Notes under the pieces: model-generated
Databases searched by the model: none
Seen by the model: only the letters and a program-made list of their open reading frames with translations
Told to the model about the DNA's origin: nothing
Origin: Rhodothermales bacterium
GTDB taxonomy: Bacteria > Bacteroidota > Rhodothermia > Rhodothermales > UBA10348
Assembly: GCA_030833605.1 (NCBI GenBank)
Contig: JAURGV010000011.1
Span: 1-19,390 of the forward strand
Direction: 5' to 3'
Length of the DNA: 19,390 nucleotides
Part shown: in pieces, positions 15,522-19,390 of the stretch
How the letters are laid out: every line of letters starts with the position of its first letter
How positions within the stretch are numbered: position 1 is the first letter of the stretch
Position numbers and translations under genes: made by a program

Positions 15522-15554
15522 TTGGGGCGGGCACCTTGTAGGTGCCCGCCCCAA
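15522..15554. terminator. Bidirectional terminator hairpin, 15-bp perfect stem
   Basis: TTGGGGCGGGCACCT (15522-15536) and AGGTGCCCGCCCCAA (15540-15554) are exact reverse complements around the 3-base loop TGT. It lies between the convergent stops of the DUF1080-like gene (15477) and the M24 gene (15605). The stem is far more GC-rich than its surroundings. No long T-run follows in either direction (CTATTT on the plus side), so it may work as a symmetric hairpin block or be a repeated element. Confidence 0.7.
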
Positions 15555-15604
15555 CTATTTGCAGCCCATATGATTACAGCCGCTGATAACCTATCGCGGG
15601 ATCA

Positions 15605-17086
15605 TCATTTCGGCTCAATCAGCTGACTTAGCTCCTTAATTTCGGGATAACGCTGAAGAATGCCCGTTTCAATCATCAAGGCCTCAATATCATCGATTTC
15701 CATGGGGACAAAGTCAGATACAATCTCTGCATGGTCTTTATGGATAATAATGAGGTCTTCCATACGGATGTAGATGTTTTCTTCTGGAACGCGGAGCGCT
15801 GGCTCAATGGTAAACACCATGCCTTCGCGTAGCGGCCCATCGAAGGTACCCACGTCGTGCGTCGCCATCCCGACACCGTGTCCGAGGCGTCCACTTCCAG
15901 GGCTATTAGCCCCCCTTTCGTAGGACTCCACAAATTGCGTCGCTGCTTCTCGGTGGTTGGCCTTAGTGAAGGTCCATTGCTCCAACGTCTGACGCATCGC
16001 AGACGCGGCTTCCTTTTTGATCTCGTTAGCTGTCACACCCGGACGTATTCTATCTAAAATGGCCCGATATGCCCGCACATAAAACCCATACAGTTGTCTC
16101 TGTTCTGGGTTGAAACGTCCATTTACGGGCATCATTCGGGTAATATCCGACATGTAGTAGCCAACGTCAGGGGCATAGTCCATGAGCAACAACTCCCCAT
16201 CTTGCATAGTCCGCGCGCCTTGGTGGTAATGCGGGAACGGTGCGTTGGGGCCACTCGCAACGAGCGAATAATACGCATCGCCTTGCGCGCCGTGGCGGTA
16301 ATAAATGAATTTGGCTAACGCGTCTATTTCGCGTTCCACCACGCCAGGCTCAACAGAACGCATGGCTTCCATAATGGCTAAACTCGACAAATTGGTCGCT
16401 TTTCGGATGATTTCCATCTCTAACGGGCTCTTAATGAGCCTTAATTCATCCAAAATGGGGTTCAAATCAGCGATTTTGAATCCAGGAAAACGGGTCTGAA
16501 GAAGGCCGATAAAGTGTGCTTCTCGAGAAGGCCGACCATCCCATGGGTCTGAAAGTCTATCTGTTACCCGGCGAATTCCGAGATCTCGGCTTTCCGCAAA
16601 ACCCTCTGCGGGTTGGAAAAGAGTAAATATCTGCGAGGAGGAATTCCGGCGAAGCATGCCGCCCAAATCCGCGCTCAAATCCTCGACGGCAGCCACTCGG
16701 TCTATGCCAGATAGTTCTCGAACCAATGCGTCATCTTCAACAGAAAGCATCTTCCCTTCGCTTCGCTCTCTTCCTTCCTTACGGTGTTCGAGATATACGG
16801 TGGCCGAGCGGCTGGCTCCATTTAATACCAAATAGGCATGCGGGACTTCGATTCCCGATAGATAATAAAACTCATTGGACTGCCTGAATTTTACATAACC
16901 ACGCGGAGTAGCCTCGCCTTGCAATACAGCTACCGCACCAGGACCGATGGCGTCGTACACCTTGTCTCGTCTGGCTGCAAATTCTTCCGGTGGAAAATCT
17001 TGAGTAAACAATGGGGCATCCTGTGCCATAATGGGCAAATCTCCCATGAACAACAGAACCGCAAATAGCAATAGTAAGCGTCGCAT
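15605..17086 (-). CDS. Secreted Xaa-Pro aminopeptidase-like M24 metallopeptidase
   Basis: 493 residues. The signal peptide (RRLLLLFAVLLFMGDLPIMA) is cleaved near residues 21-22. An N-terminal aminopeptidase P domain (about 33-195, with AVLQGEATPRGYVKFRQSNEFYYLSGI) is followed by the M24 pita-bread domain. All five metal ligands are visible: D303 (LLMDYAPD), D314 (MSDITR), H403 (LGHGVGMATHDVG), E428 (FTIEPAL) and E443 (RMEDL). The histidine-rich FPHYHQ (284-289) fits the substrate pocket of the family. It therefore probably releases N-terminal residues before proline from peptides in the periplasm, using two metal ions. It is divergent from the M19 dipeptidase gene, and both act outside the cytoplasm on small peptides, suggesting a shared peptide-use role. 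Length is normal for secreted members. The ATG at 17086 lacks a Shine-Dalgarno match. Confidence is high. Confidence 0.94.
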   Translation of the reverse strand: MRRLLLLFAVLLFMGDLPIMAQDAPLFTQDFPPEEFAARRDKVYDAIGPGAVAVLQGEATPRGYVKFRQSNEFYYLSGIEVPHAYLVLNGASRSATVYLEHRKEGRERSEGKMLSVEDDALVRELSGIDRVAAVEDLSADLGGMLRRNSSSQIFTLFQPAEGFAESRDLGIRRVTDRLSDPWDGRPSREAHFIGLLQTRFPGFKIADLNPILDELRLIKSPLEMEIIRKATNLSSLAIMEAMRSVEPGVVEREIDALAKFIYYRHGAQGDAYYSLVASGPNAPFPHYHQGARTMQDGELLLMDYAPDVGYYMSDITRMMPVNGRFNPEQRQLYGFYVRAYRAILDRIRPGVTANEIKKEAASAMRQTLEQWTFTKANHREAATQFVESYERGANSPGSGRLGHGVGMATHDVGTFDGPLREGMVFTIEPALRVPEENIYIRMEDLIIIHKDHAEIVSDFVPMEIDDIEALMIETGILQRYPEIKELSQLIEPK

Positions 17087-17194
17087 ACGAATTAGGACCT
17101 AACCTAAGTTTGTTGGAAAGGGAAAGTTCTTAAAAGAAGAATTCCTACACAATAGATAGGGATTATATTGGAGTAGCGTTGCCGGGTTATTTCC

Positions 17195-17202
17195 TACCTT
17201 TG
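17195..17202 (+). promoter_or_regulatory. Bacteroidota-type -7 box (TACCTTTG) upstream of the dipeptidase gene
   Basis: TACCTTTG fits TAnnTTTG exactly. A TTG that could serve as a -33 element ends at 17170, 24 bases upstream, which is longer than usual (about 17-23). If used, transcription would start near 17209 and leave a leader of about 110 bases before the ATG at 17321. Confidence 0.4.
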
Positions 17203-17320
17203 AAGCGATATAGTATATTGACAGTCTCAATGTAAGAAAGCAGTGCACCAGGGCGCTTTTCGTCGCTCAACTGAACGTACATTGAGCTACATACCCCCAT
17301 CTCCCACCCTATCTAGTGTC

Positions 17321-18649
17321 ATGAAAATATTAAATTCGGCCACCAAACTTGCTCTTATGTTGGCCCTTATTGGACTCAGCGCATGTGGTCCAAAAGCTGA
17401 AACGGAAGAAGAATTGGTCGAGCGCGCGCGCGGCATCCATGAGCGCGTAATTACGCTAGACACGCACGACGATATTAATGTTGCCAACTTCACGGAAGAA
17501 AGCAACTACACCATGGACCTTCCGACTCAAGTAAACATTCCCAAAATGGTTGCTGGTGGTCTGGATGTGACGTGGCTTGTGGTCTATGTTGGTCAAGGCG
17601 AACTCACTGACGAAGGATTTGCCAAAGCAACAGCAGACGCTATGGCTAAATTTGATGCCATTCATTGGCTCACCGACGTCAAAGCGCCTGAGCAAATTGA
17701 ACTCGCACTAACGTCCGACGACGTTCGCAGAATCGTAGCATCAGGCAAACGCGTTGCCATGATTGCTATTGAAAATGCCTACCAAGTTGGCATGGACATG
17801 GGCAACATCAAACGCTTCCAAGAACTTGGCGGTCGCTATATGTCGTTGTCCCACAACGGACACAGCCAATTTTCGGATTCCAATACGGGCGAACGCACCG
17901 ATTCATTAGGCAATCCTACAGAGCCTTGGTTGTATAATGGATTGAGCGAAATGGGTAAAGAAGCCGTTGCCGAAATGAACAAGTGGGGGATCATGATTGA
18001 CCTTTCCCACCCATCGAAAATGTCAAATATGCAGGCCATGGAGCTAAGCCGCGCACCGGTGATTGCATCTCATTCGGCTGCTCGGGCGATGAACGACGTG
18101 AGCCGCAACTTGGACGATGAGCAGCTATTGCGCCTAAAAGAAAATGGTGGAGTGGTTCAAACCGTTGCGTTCAGAAGCTATGTCAATTCGGCAAAAGACC
18201 AAGCCTATTCTTCCGCTTCTGACTCCCTTCGCAACGCCATTGCTGCCGAAATGGGCGTCACCTTGTTGGGTCGTCGCGAAGTTTTCCAACTTCCTGCGGA
18301 AGAAAGAGAGGCCTATATGGCCAGCATGGCTCCGTTAACCGAAGCCTTTGAAGCTCGTAAAGGAGAAATAACTGCTGAGCCAGTAAACGTTGCAGATTTC
18401 GTAAACCACATTGATTATATGGTCAATTTGATCGGAATCGACCACGTTGGAATTAGCTCAGACTTCGACGGTGGTGGCGGCGTAGAAGGATGGAACGATG
18501 CTTCCGAAACATTCAACGTAACGCTTGAACTAGTTCGCCGCGGATACACCGAGGAAGAAATTGGCAAAATGTGGAGCGGTAACCTGCTTCGTGTTTTGGA
18601 CGATGTTCAACGCATCGCTGCAGAAATTCAGGCCGAAGAAGCCGAGTAA
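17321..18649 (+). CDS. Membrane dipeptidase (M19) lipoprotein
   Basis: 443 residues from ATG at 17321; a GTG at 17243 is in frame but would precede the signal by 26 residues. Lipobox L-S-A-C with C22. The M19/renal dipeptidase TIM-barrel ligands are visible: H49 and D51 in TLDTHDDIN, E151 in MIAIENAYQ, H230 in MIDLSHPS and H251 in IASHSAAR, with the family's GISSDFDGGGG near the end. This predicts a two-zinc dipeptidase on the periplasmic face of a membrane that splits L,L or L,D dipeptides; some members also act on cell-wall-derived dipeptides or beta-lactams. Several positions differ from the textbook consensus (THDD for GHND), as in many Bacteroidota lipoprotein members. glpK follows after five bases. 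The gene is divergent from the M24 aminopeptidase, which would complement it in peptide breakdown. Confidence 0.93.
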   Translation: MKILNSATKLALMLALIGLSACGPKAETEEELVERARGIHERVITLDTHDDINVANFTEESNYTMDLPTQVNIPKMVAGGLDVTWLVVYVGQGELTDEGFAKATADAMAKFDAIHWLTDVKAPEQIELALTSDDVRRIVASGKRVAMIAIENAYQVGMDMGNIKRFQELGGRYMSLSHNGHSQFSDSNTGERTDSLGNPTEPWLYNGLSEMGKEAVAEMNKWGIMIDLSHPSKMSNMQAMELSRAPVIASHSAARAMNDVSRNLDDEQLLRLKENGGVVQTVAFRSYVNSAKDQAYSSASDSLRNAIAAEMGVTLLGRREVFQLPAEEREAYMASMAPLTEAFEARKGEITAEPVNVADFVNHIDYMVNLIGIDHVGISSDFDGGGGVEGWNDASETFNVTLELVRRGYTEEEIGKMWSGNLLRVLDDVQRIAAEIQAEEAE

Positions 18650-18654
18650 ATGAA

Positions 18655-19390
18655 ATGATTCTTGCACTTGATCAAGGTACTACGAGCTCCAGAGCGATCC
18701 TGTTTAATCGTACGGGTGAAATAGTAGGTGTTGCGCAAGAAGAGTTTGAACAGATCTTTCCCCAGCCGGGCTGGGTCGAACATAATCCAGAGGACATCTG
18801 GCGGTCGCAGCTTGCGACCGCCAGAAAAGTCCTACAAGAATCCGGAATAAGCGCATCCGAGATTCAAGCCATCGGCATCACCAATCAACGCGAGACTACG
18901 GTTGTTTGGGACCGAAGAACTGGCAAACCGGTTTACAATGCCATTGTGTGGCAAGATCGCAGAACGGCAAACTTGTGCGATAAGCTAAAGGCCGCCGGTC
19001 ACGCCGAGCTTATTCAACAGAAAACAGGGCTCGTACTTGACGCCTACTTTTCAGGCACCAAAGTAAAGTGGATTCTGGATAACGTAAGCGGGGCTCGGGA
19101 TTTGGCTAATCAAGGCCATCTTGCCTTTGGGACCATCGATTCTTGGTTGATTTGGAATCTGACCGGTGGAAAAGTACATGCCACCGATGTAAGCAACGCT
19201 TCCAGGACCCTCCTTCTCGACATTCATTCTGTCGCTTGGGACGCCGAATTGTGCTCCCTGTTAGACGTTCCATCTAGCTTGCTACCCACCGTCGTTTCGT
19301 CAAGTGGTATCGCAGGTACTACCGAAGCATCGTTGTTTGGGGTATCCCTACCGATCGCTGGAATTGCTGGAGATCAGCAAGCCGCCCTTT
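18655..19390 (+). CDS. glpK: Glycerol kinase, N-terminal 245 residues (truncated by window end)
   Basis: The start ATG at 18655 lies five bases after the dipeptidase stop; a nearer ATG at 18650 runs into a stop after one codon. The FGGY-kinase N-domain is typical: D6-Q-G-T-T-S-S-R13 (phosphate loop), FPQPGWVEHNPEDIW, NQRETT with R79-E80 (glycerol contacts), WQDRRT, Y131 in LDAYFSGTKV, and GIAGDQQAAL with D240-Q241 beginning the hinge. These residues match those that bind glycerol in E. coli GlpK, so it should phosphorylate glycerol with ATP in the cytoplasm to give glycerol 3-phosphate. The C-terminal ATP-binding half is beyond the window. Close spacing suggests co-transcription with the dipeptidase, an unusual partner; glpF or glpD may lie downstream. 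A 13-bp perfect inverted repeat lies at codons 48-57. Confidence 0.95.
   Translation, partial: MILALDQGTTSSRAILFNRTGEIVGVAQEEFEQIFPQPGWVEHNPEDIWRSQLATARKVLQESGISASEIQAIGITNQRETTVVWDRRTGKPVYNAIVWQDRRTANLCDKLKAAGHAELIQQKTGLVLDAYFSGTKVKWILDNVSGARDLANQGHLAFGTIDSWLIWNLTGGKVHATDVSNASRTLLLDIHSVAWDAELCSLLDVPSSLLPTVVSSSGIAGTTEASLFGVSLPIAGIAGDQQAAL
18797..18825. repeat. Perfect 13-bp inverted repeat inside glpK
   Basis: TCTGGCGGTCGCA (18797-18809) and TGCGACCGCCAGA (18813-18825) are exact reverse complements around GCT. It spans codons 48-57 (IWRSQLATAR). As RNA this is a very stable hairpin in the early part of the message. Chance expectation is about 3 in 10,000 for this loop length in a window of this size, by my arithmetic. 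Confidence 0.8.

Noticed and set aside
17218..17240. TTGACA at 17218 as a sigma-70 -35 box for the dipeptidase gene
   Set aside because: No TATAAT-like box follows at 16-18 bases; the TACCTTTG element just upstream fits the presumed host better.
1..19390. tRNA genes, CRISPR arrays, insertion sequences, phage genes or attachment sites
   Set aside because: None seen. I found no regular repeat-spacer pattern, transposase or integrase frame, or tRNA-like stretch; a profile search was not possible here.

Overview
The window looks like chromosomal DNA from a Gram-negative, free-living bacterium of the Bacteroidota/Rhodothermota group. This is an inference. It rests on the many secreted lipoproteins, a small outer-membrane barrel, mostly absent Shine-Dalgarno sequences, one good match to the Bacteroidota -7 box TAnnTTTG, and families common in these bacteria and in Planctomycetes (ThuA, the Piru_Ver-type dehydrogenase propeller, DUF1080-like, M19 and M24 lipoproteins or secreted peptidases). 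Base composition is near 50% GC and even. There are no tRNA or rRNA genes, insertion sequences, CRISPR arrays or phage genes. Coding is dense, and no gene-free stretch reaches 300 bases.

Layout. (1) 39-4060, plus strand: a ThuA-like lipoprotein followed by a 961-residue lipoprotein that joins an SGNH-like domain lacking its catalytic serine, a sugar-dehydrogenase-type beta-propeller and a C-terminal azurin-type copper domain. This is probably a periplasmic sugar-oxidation unit. (2) 4066-7164: a small outer-membrane barrel (minus), a small membrane protein, a CPBP/Abi membrane protease overlapping by 4 bases a zinc-ribbon SAM methyltransferase, and an unrecognised 107-residue protein (minus). 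(3) 7354-8214: a dienelactone-hydrolase lipoprotein. (4) 8257-12543, minus strand, transcribed from high to low coordinates: an 820-residue HerA/DUF87-type ATPase, a small zinc-ribbon/Smr-like protein, and a DUF2130 coiled-coil protein with a PD-(D/E)xK-like core. (5) 12689-15477, plus: a DUF2164 protein, a secreted serine beta-lactamase-like hydrolase, and a secreted DUF1080/LamG-like protein. (6) 15605-19390: a secreted M24 aminopeptidase (minus) divergent from an M19 dipeptidase lipoprotein (plus), which is followed after 5 bases by glycerol kinase glpK, cut by the window end.

How they work together. The ThuA/dehydrogenase/azurin pair, and perhaps the DUF1080-like protein, suggest extracytoplasmic sugar oxidation. 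The M24, M19, beta-lactamase-like and DLH proteins suggest breakdown of peptides and esters in the cell envelope. The ATPase/Smr/DUF2130 trio is the best candidate for an uncharacterised DNA-processing or defence module.

A second signal lies in the DNA itself. There are several long, perfect inverted repeats with short loops. Three lie inside coding sequences: the CPBP protease, the methyltransferase and glpK. The longest, a 15-bp stem with a 3-base loop at 15522-15554, sits between convergent genes and is a likely bidirectional terminator.
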